Assembly: GCA_016286935.1 (NCBI GenBank)
Contig: JAEEUO010000005.1
Coordinates: forward strand, 1-13,475
Source: Bacillota bacterium
GTDB taxonomy: Bacteria; Bacillota; Clostridia; Peptostreptococcales; Anaerovoracaceae
Direction of reading: 5' to 3'
DNA: 13,475 nucleotides
Below the pieces are notes generated by a model. That model was not told the origin of the DNA. It saw only the letters and a list, made by a program, of their open reading frames with translations, and searched no databases. The position numbers and the translations under genes are program-made. Shown here piece by piece: positions 6,209 through 12,155 of the stretch. Positions within the stretch are counted from its first letter, which is position 1. Every line of letters starts with the position of its first letter.

Positions 6209-6226
6209 CGAAAATAGTTTTTTTTA

Positions 6227-6252
6227 CGTACCAGCCCTTTCAGGATGGTACG
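6227..6252. repeat. 26-bp imperfect palindrome just downstream of the recombinase-like gene
   Basis: Arms CGTACCA (6227-6233) and TGGTACG (6246-6252), with an additional CC/GG pair inside, next to a run of eight T (6218-6225). The T-run is on the wrong side of the hairpin for a terminator on either strand. It starts 27 nt after the recombinase-like stop codon, where attachment or regulatory sites of integrases often lie. Confidence 0.5.
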
Positions 6253-6278
6253 GCACGTTTCTTATCGGACGACTTGGT

Positions 6279-7082
6279 TCAGCCCTTCCAGGCGATGGCG
6301 CGCTGTTCCGTTTCGAGGACCGCTTCGTATGCGCTCGCGATGACCGGTTCGTAGGTCTTTCGGATCTCGTCGATGCGGGTCGAATAGAATTTCTGGAGGC
6401 TTCTCGGGGTGATGTAGCCGTCGGGGAATCCGGCGTCGTGGCCGACCCCGGAGATCAGCTTTGCGACGAGATGACGGGCGATCGGGGTATTCCGGTTCGT
6501 CCGGAAGATGAATCCGGTGCGGATACCGGACTCCTCGGCGAAATCGAGCAGATCATTCCGAAGCACCTGGGGAAGTCCGAAAGGGGACTCGTTCTTCGGA
6601 CGAAGAACACCTTCCCGGACCGCTTCCACCGTCACGGACGCCATGTCGTGGACCCGGATCGGGGTATTTGCGAAGAGTTTCACCAAAACGTATCCCTTCC
6701 GGTCCTTTTCGCGCTGCGTCGCTTCAAGAAGCCTGTGGTAGTCTTCTTTTGTGATGATCGGCGTTTCCGTCGTCAGTCCTTCCACGCGGTCCGTGCAGAA
6801 GTCTCCGTATCCCATATACCGGACGAATTCGTTGTATGCGGTGATCGCGGAGTTGATCGTAGAGTTGCTGTATTCGCGTTCCTCCAGGACGTGATTCAGG
6901 AAGCGTTCCAGTGTATCCTTCCCGATCGTCTTGTCTTCCGGCAGATAGTCGTACAGTCTGCGCAGAACCCGGTTGTACTTCCGGATTGTGATGTGGGTTC
7001 TCCCGCGCGCGGTCAGGTCGTTGATGTAGTCGTCGATGTTGTTTTCGGTTACGTGCAGAATGCGTTCATTCCGTGTCGCCAT
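6279..7082 (-). CDS. Atypical tyrosine-recombinase/integrase-like protein, catalytic boxes degenerate
   Basis: 267 residues; ATG at 7082 with AGGAG 8 nt upstream. The N-terminal part (about 14-93) looks like the SAM-like core-DNA-binding domain of tyrosine recombinases (DDYINDLTARGRTHITIRKY). The C-terminal domain (about 108-267) has an Arg-I-like site at NTPIRVHDM (Arg143). Where the family has H-x-L-R-H (box II), this protein has ITPRSLQKFYSTR (224-236), so the His and Arg are replaced, and the end (YEAVLETEQRAIAWKG) lacks an obvious catalytic Tyr context, although Tyr244 and Tyr252 are present. From memory, similar tails with PR.L(R/Q)K and LETEQ...W recur in clostridial proteins annotated as integrases. 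It may be a diverged family, a DNA-binding regulator or an inactive relic. It lies in an AT-richer island rich in palindromes and has its own promoter. Confidence 0.75.
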   Translation of the reverse strand: MATRNERILHVTENNIDDYINDLTARGRTHITIRKYNRVLRRLYDYLPEDKTIGKDTLERFLNHVLEEREYSNSTINSAITAYNEFVRYMGYGDFCTDRVEGLTTETPIITKEDYHRLLEATQREKDRKGYVLVKLFANTPIRVHDMASVTVEAVREGVLRPKNESPFGLPQVLRNDLLDFAEESGIRTGFIFRTNRNTPIARHLVAKLISGVGHDAGFPDGYITPRSLQKFYSTRIDEIRKTYEPVIASAYEAVLETEQRAIAWKG

Positions 7083-7256
7083 TCCACTCTCCTTTCCTCG
7101 ATATTTATCACCGCGAACCGAACGCGGCGACAGTGATTTTTCCGCCGCCGTTATCGGGCTGCGGATTTATATATGGATTTCAGGGCAGCAGCGTCCATAC
7201 TCCGGGGTATGGAAATGAGCAGGACAAACCATCCCTTGCCCATAATATTATTTATG
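7083..7256 (-). other. Long 5' leader of the recombinase-like gene; no convincing gene
   Basis: About 165 nt between the predicted start of transcription (near 7250) and the ATG at 7082. On the minus strand it has a 30-codon open frame starting ATGGGCAAGGGATGG (from 7242) without a ribosome-binding site, and the palindrome at 7195-7212. The plus-strand frame MDFRAAAS... (7173-7409) also lacks a ribosome-binding site. I find no RNA gene in it. Confidence 0.4.
7195..7212. repeat. CCATAC...GTATGG palindrome, upstream of the recombinase-like gene
   Basis: CCATACTCCGGGGTATGG is an 18-bp palindrome with 16 of 18 positions symmetric. It lies 112 nt before the recombinase-like start codon, inside the predicted leader. 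It shares the ends CCATA and GTATGG with the site at 6158-6175, and a GTATG half-site with the perfect 10-bp palindrome at 7304-7313. It is a possible operator or recombinase site. Confidence 0.55.
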
Positions 7257-7285
7257 AGTGTACCCGAATTGCCGCACGATTGCAA
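7257..7285 (-). promoter_or_regulatory. Likely promoter of the recombinase-like gene
   Basis: On the minus strand -35 TTGCAA (7285-7280), a 17-bp spacer, -10 TACACT (7262-7257). Each hexamer matches consensus at four of six positions. The palindrome GTATGCATAC (7304-7313) is just upstream of the -35. Confidence 0.5.
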
Positions 7286-7442
7286 TACCTTCCGCACTTT
7301 TTTGTATGCATACTATTCTCGTTTCTACGACCGCTCCATCAGCACATCTCAGCGCCCCGTGTGCGCCTACTATCTCCTCTCTTGTTTGCCTCAGCCGGCG
7401 TACGAATAACTTTTTCTTGCGTCGGACTTTTCTGGGGGCAAT
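7286..7442. other. AT-richer spacer between rpsU terminator and the recombinase-like promoter
   Basis: No gene, RNA or terminator that I can support. It contains the perfect palindrome GTATGCATAC (7304-7313), whose half-site matches the ends of the two 18-bp palindromes around the recombinase-like gene. The base composition is visibly less GC-rich than the flanking operons. Confidence 0.45.
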
Positions 7443-7470
7443 AAAAAACGCCCCGGCGGACCGGGACGTT
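7443..7470 (-). terminator. Intrinsic terminator of rpsU
   Basis: On the minus strand AACGTCCCGG (7470-7461), loop TCCG, CCGGGGCGTT (7456-7447) with one G-U pair, then a run of six T (7448-7443). It starts 10 nt after the rpsU stop codon. Confidence 0.88.
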
Positions 7471-7480
7471 CTTCGTTCTC

Positions 7481-7663
7481 TTAGTATTTCTTCGAGGCTT
7501 TCTTACGGGCAGCTTCAGACTTCTTCTTTTTCTTTACGCTGGGCTTCTCGTAATGTTCTCTCTTGCGCAGTTCCTGCATCACGCCGTCACGGGCGCAAGA
7601 ACGCTTGAATCTTCTCAGAGCGTTTTCGAGGCTTTCGCCTTCCTTGACGATGACCTGTGCCAT
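7481..7663 (-). CDS. rpsU: Small ribosomal subunit protein bS21
   Basis: 60 residues from the ATG at 7663. The sequence [20 protein letters not shown] is the typical bS21 start, followed by the basic [22 protein letters not shown]. bS21 sits on the 30S platform near the anti-Shine-Dalgarno region and helps translation initiation. An in-frame GTG four codons earlier (7675) is possible, but family length and the GGTGA 8 nt before the ATG favour 7663. It is monocistronic, with its own promoter and terminator. In many Firmicutes rpsU lies beside yqeY or dnaJ; here its neighbours are the SLH operon and the recombinase-like gene. Confidence 0.96.
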   Translation of the reverse strand: MAQVIVKEGESLENALRRFKRSCARDGVMQELRKREHYEKPSVKKKKKSEAARKKASKKY

Positions 7664-7730
7664 TCTTGTTTTCACCCCTTTCGGCTTAAGATTGTTTCGC
7701 CGTCAAATGGTTTCGGTCGACAACACGCTT

Positions 7731-7759
7731 ATTATACGCTCGCAGCCACGCGAACGCAA
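7731..7759 (-). promoter_or_regulatory. Promoter of rpsU
   Basis: On the minus strand -35 TTGCGT (7759-7754), a 17-bp spacer and a perfect -10 TATAAT (7736-7731). The leader is about 60 nt. No terminator is visible between the upstream SLH gene and this promoter, so some read-through is possible. Confidence 0.75.
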
Positions 7760-7810
7760 GCACTTTTTTCATCCGCGGCGCAATTTCGCACGCTCCGGAC
7801 GATCGGACCT

Positions 7811-7840
7811 GCCGGACACCTTTCACGCATCGCCGGACAC
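7811..7840. repeat. Direct repeat GCCGGACAC x2, upstream of the rpsU promoter
   Basis: GCCGGACAC at 7811-7819 and 7832-7840, 21 bp apart centre to centre (two helical turns), about 50-80 bp upstream of the rpsU -35. The spacing would suit side-by-side protein binding, but the sequence is GC-rich and chance is possible. Confidence 0.35.
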
Positions 7841-7870
7841 ATTCCTCACACCGCGGCAGCGCGATCCGCC

Positions 7871-8878
7871 TCAGGTCGAATACTTGTCCATCACGTCGAT
7901 GTAGACGTACTCCGACGTGACGTAGATCGTGATCGTGTAGTCGGTGTAGAACGACGTGTACGAGCTGCCCGGCGTGAAGTTCGTCGGGGTGATGCCGTAG
8001 TCGGTCAGGTTCCGGTAGTATTCCTGGACGATCGAGATCGCCTGGTCCTTCCCGATGTAGTCCGTGAAGCGGTAGCGGTACTGGTAGCCGTCGTTGTACG
8101 TCTTGCGTTCCGTCAGCGGAATCCCGAGCGCGTCGCCGAGATCCGGAAGCCACGGATAATCCTGGTAGAAGCCGTCCTTCGCGACGGTCTCGACCTGAAG
8201 CTTGCCCTTGCCGAACGACGTCGCGTCGTACGCGGCCGTCGTGAAGACGCCCTTCCCGATCAGACTTTCCGCGAGCGTTTTTTCGCTGCCCTTGAGCTTG
8301 GCCGACAGCGCGTTCGTGCATACCGTGACCATATCCGCCCGCAGGAACACCGGCTGGCCCGCGGAATTCGTCTCCGTCAGCGAGACTTCGTCCGTCAGGA
8401 TGCCGACCTCGCGCGCAAGCGTCTCGGGCTTGTCCCACACGAAGTCGTTCCCGGTGATATCGTCGTATCCGAGCGCGCGGAGCGTGAACGTCAGGTACAT
8501 CTGGGGCGTGCACGGGCCGACGCCGAACTCGGTCGGGCTCACGCCGTCGACGATCCCTTCCTTCTTCGCGAAGCCGATGTACGTATCCGCCCACTCGTAA
8601 TCGCCGGTGAGATCGAGGAACGTGTTCGCCCAGTGGACGCGCGTCGCCTCCTTCTCAAGCCCGAGCATGCGGATGACCATCACGACGGCCTCCAGCCGGT
8701 TCATGGCCCGTCCGAGCGCGTACTGGCCGGGGGCATCGCCCTCGAGCATGTTCAGCGTATCGAGTTCCTTCGCGAGGCTTTCCTGGGCCGTGAGGTCGCG
8801 CGCCGCGAACGCTCCCGCGGGAACGAGCAGGACGGCGATCAGCGCGATCGCGAGCAAAAGACAGAGTCTGCGTTTCAT
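7871..8878 (-). CDS. Exported SLH-domain protein with unknown C-terminal domain
   Basis: 335 residues. The ATG at 8878 is preceded by AAGGAG (8 nt) and overlaps the previous gene's stop (ATGA), so translation is coupled. Signal peptide MKRRLCLLLAIALIAVLLVP with probable cleavage after AGAFA (about residue 25); no lipobox. Residues about 35-210 look like three S-layer-homology units, the clearest being WADTYIGFAKKEGIVDGVSP (96-115), which would anchor the protein to secondary cell-wall polymer. The C-terminal part (about 215-335) is Tyr/Thr-rich and beta-like (for example SFYTDYTITIYVTSEYVYID), and I do not recognise it. It is the last gene of the GGDEF-lipoprotein-SLH operon. A surface protein; exact role unknown. 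Confidence 0.88.
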   Translation of the reverse strand: MKRRLCLLLAIALIAVLLVPAGAFAARDLTAQESLAKELDTLNMLEGDAPGQYALGRAMNRLEAVVMVIRMLGLEKEATRVHWANTFLDLTGDYEWADTYIGFAKKEGIVDGVSPTEFGVGPCTPQMYLTFTLRALGYDDITGNDFVWDKPETLAREVGILTDEVSLTETNSAGQPVFLRADMVTVCTNALSAKLKGSEKTLAESLIGKGVFTTAAYDATSFGKGKLQVETVAKDGFYQDYPWLPDLGDALGIPLTERKTYNDGYQYRYRFTDYIGKDQAISIVQEYYRNLTDYGITPTNFTPGSSYTSFYTDYTITIYVTSEYVYIDVMDKYST

Positions 8879-9432
8879 TTGGATTCTCCTTCCTCCCCGC
8901 CTTCCTCTTCGGGCGGGATGGCATCGGCGGACATGAATGTGATCGTGGCGGTCGAGTCGGCGTTCGACTGGCAGAGGATCATCCGCTCGCCGTTCGACCA
9001 CGTATAGTATAGGTTATCGGACTGCTCGGGCTTCGAGCCGTCCGTATAGAGCGTTTCAAAGGTGACCTTCGTCTTGGCGAGATTGAATCCGCCGTTCACG
9101 TTGACGAGGATCGTGTCGAGATGGATCCCGTCCGCGTTCGCGATGTAATACACGTCGCAGTCGTATCCGTCCCATTTGATGTGTTCGTAGAGGATGCAGC
9201 TGAACTGGGTCATCGGCTGGGGATCGCCGCTGTCGTCGCGTTCATCCTCGGCCACGACGACGTCGTTCAGGGACATCCCGTAGTCGACGTCGCGGAAATA
9301 TCCCTTTCCGGCCGTTTCGTCGGATTTGAGTTTGCTCGAGCAGCCCGCGAGGACCGCCGCGAGGAGCATAAGCGCGAGAGCGAGCGAGACTGCCCGCGCC
9401 GCGTATTTCATTTTCGTCTGTGTTTTCTTCAT
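8875..9432 (-). CDS. Membrane-anchored lipoprotein of unknown function
   Basis: 185 residues from the ATG at 9432. The N-terminus MKKTQTKMKYAARAVSLALA continues through a hydrophobic stretch to the lipobox LAGC (Cys31), so it should be lipidated and held on the outer face of the membrane. A GTG at 9450 in the same frame (3 nt after the GGDEF gene) would add six residues; ATG 9432 has GGTGA closely upstream and gives the better signal peptide. The mature part contains FRDVDYGMSLNDVVVAED (47-64), resembling the Gly-Met-Ser...Val repeats of clostridial lipoproteins that begin a small alpha/beta domain. It ends in an acidic tail EEEGGEEGES. It is coupled to the downstream SLH gene by a 4-nt overlap. 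Confidence 0.85.
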   Translation of the reverse strand: MKKTQTKMKYAARAVSLALALMLLAAVLAGCSSKLKSDETAGKGYFRDVDYGMSLNDVVVAEDERDDSGDPQPMTQFSCILYEHIKWDGYDCDVYYIANADGIHLDTILVNVNGGFNLAKTKVTFETLYTDGSKPEQSDNLYYTWSNGERMILCQSNADSTATITFMSADAIPPEEEGGEEGESK

Positions 9433-9453
9433 CGGTTCACCAAATCGCACCGG

Positions 9454-10590
9454 TCAGCGGCCGACCTTGGCCTTGGCCTTGCGCCGGTAGAGCATATCGT
9501 CGGCTTCGTCGATCAGCCGCTTGAGCGTATAGCCCGGACCGTATCCCGCGTAGCCGAGCGTCGCGCGCAGATCGTACGGTTTCTTTTCGGTCTCGTTGAA
9601 CGCCGCGAAAAGGTTCGCCACGTCGCGGCAGAACGCCTCGGGCGCGCCCGGTCCCGGGAAGAAGCCCATGATGAGGAATTCGTCGCCGCCGACGCGGGAG
9701 ACGACGGCCTTGCGGCCCTCGACGGCGTTGCGCAGGATCTCGGCCGCGTTGACGAGCGCCTCGTCGCCGACGGGATGGCCGAGCGTGTCGTTGATCTTCT
9801 TGAAGTCGTTCAGGTCGATCATGAAGAGGTACAGGTCGCCGGCCGCGTTCGCCTTGCGGCTGTAGTCCGCGAAGGAGCTGTCAAGCGTCTTGCGGTTGTT
9901 CAGCCCGGTCAGGCTGTCGCGGACGATCTCGCTGTCCTGGTCGTCGATGTACATCAGGATCACGGCCACCGCCGCGCTCGTCCACGCGCCCGGCATCCCG
10001 GGGTACGGAAGCGTCAGAAGCGTTCCGGTCACGGGGATGACGTAATAGCCGAGGATTTTGACCAGGTCGCGGCGGGACGAGCCCCCGCGGCCGTTCGCGA
10101 TGCGGACGATGAGGTGGATCATCGAGGTCAGAAGCACGCCGATGACGAGCACGGACTGGATCCAGAAGTACGGGCCGCGTTCGTAATGGTTTTCCGCGTC
10201 GATCGAGAAGATCCAGCCTGTGTGGAGGGAGATCACGCTCAGGACCATGATGAGCACGCCCGGGAGCAGAGAGGCCAGCCGGAGCGTCCGCGTGATCGTG
10301 TAGCCGAGCGTCTCGAGGACGTAGACGTACCAGAGGCAGGCGAGGACGAGTCCGCCCGTGATGTAGAAGACGTTGATCAGGCGGTTCAGGGCCATCGCGC
10401 CCGGGAACGTTCTCCCGTCGACGAAAAGCCAGAGCAGATCGCAGAGGAGGATGACCATGATGCCGTAGACCGTATAGCGGAACAGGACGCGGCTCATCTG
10501 CTGGGAGACGCTGCGTTTGCTCTGGATCACGATGACGGCAAGGATCAGCAGAAAGAGAACGTCGATCTCGATGTGCATCGCCGAAACCAT
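9454..10590 (-). CDS. Membrane-bound diguanylate cyclase (GGDEF protein)
   Basis: 378 residues. The N-terminal about 215 residues hold roughly six to seven membrane helices (about 8-22, 36-56, 68-92, 103-122, 140-165, 178-215), a 7TM-like sensor. A GGDEF domain follows: DSLTGLNNR (225-233), DLNDFKKINDTLGHPVGDEA (259-278) and an intact RVGGDEF (299-305). It should condense two GTP to cyclic di-GMP at the inner membrane face. The usual inhibitory I-site RxxD five residues before GGDEF is absent (GRKA there), so product feedback by that site is unlikely. ATG 10590 with AGGAGG 11 nt upstream; an ATG four codons later is possible. First gene of a tight operon with a lipoprotein and an SLH protein, so c-di-GMP or the sensed signal may relate to the cell surface. 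Confidence 0.93.
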   Translation of the reverse strand: MVSAMHIEIDVLFLLILAVIVIQSKRSVSQQMSRVLFRYTVYGIMVILLCDLLWLFVDGRTFPGAMALNRLINVFYITGGLVLACLWYVYVLETLGYTITRTLRLASLLPGVLIMVLSVISLHTGWIFSIDAENHYERGPYFWIQSVLVIGVLLTSMIHLIVRIANGRGGSSRRDLVKILGYYVIPVTGTLLTLPYPGMPGAWTSAAVAVILMYIDDQDSEIVRDSLTGLNNRKTLDSSFADYSRKANAAGDLYLFMIDLNDFKKINDTLGHPVGDEALVNAAEILRNAVEGRKAVVSRVGGDEFLIMGFFPGPGAPEAFCRDVANLFAAFNETEKKPYDLRATLGYAGYGPGYTLKRLIDEADDMLYRRKAKAKVGR

Positions 10591-10616
10591 CTTCTCTTTC
10601 GCCTCCTCTCTGCGTG

Positions 10617-10622
10617 ATTATA
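10617..10622 (-). promoter_or_regulatory. Possible -10 box of the GGDEF-lipoprotein-SLH operon
   Basis: A perfect TATAAT on the minus strand lies 5 nt after the terminator hairpin of the upstream gene, with a leader of about 20-25 nt before the ATG. The -35 position falls inside the terminator stem (CCGCTT) and is poor, so this is a weak or activator-dependent promoter at best. Alternatively the operon depends on terminator read-through. Confidence 0.4.
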
Positions 10623-10627
10623 GAAAG

Positions 10628-10651
10628 CGGCCCCCGCCGAAGCGGGGGCCG
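10628..10651 (-). terminator. Intrinsic terminator of the LysM/P1 hydrolase gene
   Basis: On the minus strand CGGCCCCCGC-TTCG-GCGGGGGCCG: a perfect 10-bp GC-rich stem with a UUCG tetraloop, followed by CTTTCTAT. It lies 37 nt after the stop codon at 10689. Confidence 0.85.
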
Positions 10652-10688
10652 TTCGGTCACAAAACGTCAGTTTTACAAACGGTTTTGA

Positions 10689-12047
10689 TTATTCCTGGGG
10701 GATCAGGAGGATCTGGCCGACGGTGATGACATCGGGGTTGGCGATGTTGTTGGCGGCAGCGATCTTCTGATAGGTGGTGTTGTACTTCTTGGCGATCGTG
10801 GAGAGCCAGTCACCCTTCTGTACTTCGTAGTAGACTTCGGTCACAACGTTGGCAACGTCAGCCTTGGTCGCGGGATCGATCTTGACATCGTCGAGAGCCG
10901 GCTTGGACTTGCCTTCGGGCTGCTTCGGAAGAGTTCCGTTGGCGGCCATCGTCGCATAGCCGTTCATCTTGTAGGCAGCGCCGGTAGCGGTGTAGGTGCC
11001 TTCAACAGTCTCGGCGTTGACAACGGCGGAGACGATCGCTCTTTCCATCGCGTTGACGGCGAGGACGCCGATCAGCGCCATGTTGGCGGAAGCCTGGCCC
11101 CAGGTCGTGGAGGCGGTCACAGCCTTGCCGGAAGCCATCGCGTAGATGCAGTCGCCGTCGGAGGGCTGGTGGGTCGGTTCGATCGCGCGGGAGAAGCCGT
11201 CGTGGGCCATCTCGGCGAGCTTGTTGGCGTTGGCCTGGGTCAGCTGAGCGTTGGTGATGACGCAGCCGATCGTGGTGTTCTGGCCGGATACCGGAGGTTC
11301 GGCGTTTTCAACGACGGACTCTTCGCGGTCGATGAAGGTGTTGGTTTCGGCGTTGAAGCGGCCGGAGAGGATCTCACCGGTCTCGGGGTCAACGACCTGG
11401 CCGGCAGCGTTCACGATGACGATCGCGCCGACGTAGAGTTCGCCATACTTATAGGCGAAGGTGCCCATGCCGCCCTTGCCGCCGCCGGCGGAAGCGCCCA
11501 TACCGGCACCGCAGTTACCGTTCTTGAACGGGACGCCCGCGAAGGCGTTCGCGCAGGCCTGGTAGCCGGCGTCGAATCCCGGACGGTTTTCGTTCTTGCC
11601 GTCACGGCCGTCGTCGCCGCGGCCAAGGTCGAAGATGACAGCGCCGGTGACGATCGGAACGACGGTAACGCCGACCGGAACGCCGAGGCCCTGTTCTTCC
11701 ATGTACTTCATCGCGCCGGAGCAAGCATCAAGACCGAAGGCGGAGCCGCCGGAGAGGATGCAGCAGGAAATGATCTGAACGGTCTTTTCCGGTTCGAGAA
11801 GGTCGGTCTCACGGGTACCCGGAGAACCACCGAGGACGGAGACACCGCCGGTCGCGCCGCCCGTTTCGGTGCAGCAGATCGCGGTGGTACCGGTCACGTT
11901 GGCATAGTCGGTCCAAGTGCCGATGACGAAGCCCGGAACTTCAGTGATGTCGACGATCTCGACACCCTTCGGGGCAAACGCGAAGGCAAAGGACACAGAA
12001 GACAGCACCATGGCCAGCACAAGCAGAGTAACTAATGCCTTTTTCAT
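10689..12047 (-). CDS. Exported P1-family (DmpA/NylC-like) N-terminal-nucleophile hydrolase with LysM domain
   Basis: 452 residues; ATG 12047 with GGAGG 8 nt upstream (the frame is open further upstream without a good start). Signal peptide about 1-24 (MKKALVTLLVLAMVLSSVSF). The body (27-367) carries P1 peptidase marks: ILSGGSAFGLDA (97-108), FDAGYQAC (158-165), then NTTIGCVITNA (257-267) and AHDGFSRAIEP (281-291) with DGDCIYAMASG (297-307). The family self-cleaves before a Ser or Thr that becomes the nucleophile; by analogy with NylC, cleavage would fall between Asn257 and Thr258. Members hydrolyse N-terminal residues of peptides, beta-peptides or amide oligomers. A LysM domain (about 406-450, YEVQKGDWLSTIAKKYNTTY) should hold it on peptidoglycan. 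Several Cys residues are unusual for an exported protein. Ala codons favour GCC more than in the neighbours, perhaps reflecting high expression. Substrate unknown. Confidence 0.88.
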   Translation of the reverse strand: MKKALVTLLVLAMVLSSVSFAFAFAPKGVEIVDITEVPGFVIGTWTDYANVTGTTAICCTETGGATGGVSVLGGSPGTRETDLLEPEKTVQIISCCILSGGSAFGLDACSGAMKYMEEQGLGVPVGVTVVPIVTGAVIFDLGRGDDGRDGKNENRPGFDAGYQACANAFAGVPFKNGNCGAGMGASAGGGKGGMGTFAYKYGELYVGAIVIVNAAGQVVDPETGEILSGRFNAETNTFIDREESVVENAEPPVSGQNTTIGCVITNAQLTQANANKLAEMAHDGFSRAIEPTHQPSDGDCIYAMASGKAVTASTTWGQASANMALIGVLAVNAMERAIVSAVVNAETVEGTYTATGAAYKMNGYATMAANGTLPKQPEGKSKPALDDVKIDPATKADVANVVTEVYYEVQKGDWLSTIAKKYNTTYQKIAAANNIANPDVITVGQILLIPQE

Positions 12048-12093
12048 TTTGTGTTCCTCCATATGAAAAACAGCAATAACGATTCCGCTTTTC

Positions 12094-12122
12094 AGTATAT
12101 ATTTATACACGTTTTTTGTACA
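12094..12122 (-). promoter_or_regulatory. Promoter of the LysM/P1 hydrolase gene with AT-rich upstream tract
   Basis: On the minus strand -35 TGTACA (12122-12117), a 17-bp spacer, -10 TATACT (12099-12094). Directly upstream is the A/T palindrome TTTTTTGCAAAAAA (12127-12140), in the position of an UP element. The leader is about 40 nt. Together with GGAGG this suggests strong expression. Confidence 0.72.
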
Positions 12123-12155
12123 GAGTTTTTTTGCAAAAAACAGGGGAATCCGCGC

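Larger units (their letters stand above)
6047..6223 (-). pseudogene. Startless 58-codon C-terminal gene fragment
   Basis: A minus-strand frame opens after a TAA at 6226-6224 and runs 58 codons to a TAA at 6049-6047, with no ATG, GTG or TTG in frame. It reads ...YPDNNPYSKIWNKPEASP... and ends SNSVYDINHYELP. The codon use (CCG, GCG, GTT TAC GAC ATC) is like that of real genes here, and an intrinsic terminator follows 27 nt later. This suggests the preserved 3' end of a gene whose 5' part was lost or replaced, perhaps when the neighbouring recombinase gene arrived. Residues IDHS are duplicated by a 12-bp tandem repeat. I do not recognise the parent family, and chance cannot be excluded. Confidence 0.4.

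Noticed and set aside
7158..7242. 30-codon minus-strand leader open frame (MGKGWFVLLISIPRSMDAAA...)
   Set aside because: It begins about 8 nt after the predicted transcription start without a ribosome-binding site; regulatory leader-peptide features are not evident.
6124..7313. Possible CRISPR or integron-type repeat array
   Set aside because: Only a few short palindromes with irregular spacing; no regular repeat-spacer pattern, no attC-like series and no cassette genes.
7173..7409. 78-codon plus-strand open frame in the AT-richer spacer
   Set aside because: No ribosome-binding site, no recognisable family, and it crosses the minus-strand promoter of the recombinase-like gene. The region cannot be proven empty, but a gene is not supported.
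9121..10617. 498-codon plus-strand open frame opposite the GGDEF gene
   Set aside because: Composition-biased antisense shadow of a gene with intact GGDEF motifs; no ribosome-binding site and no recognisable domain.
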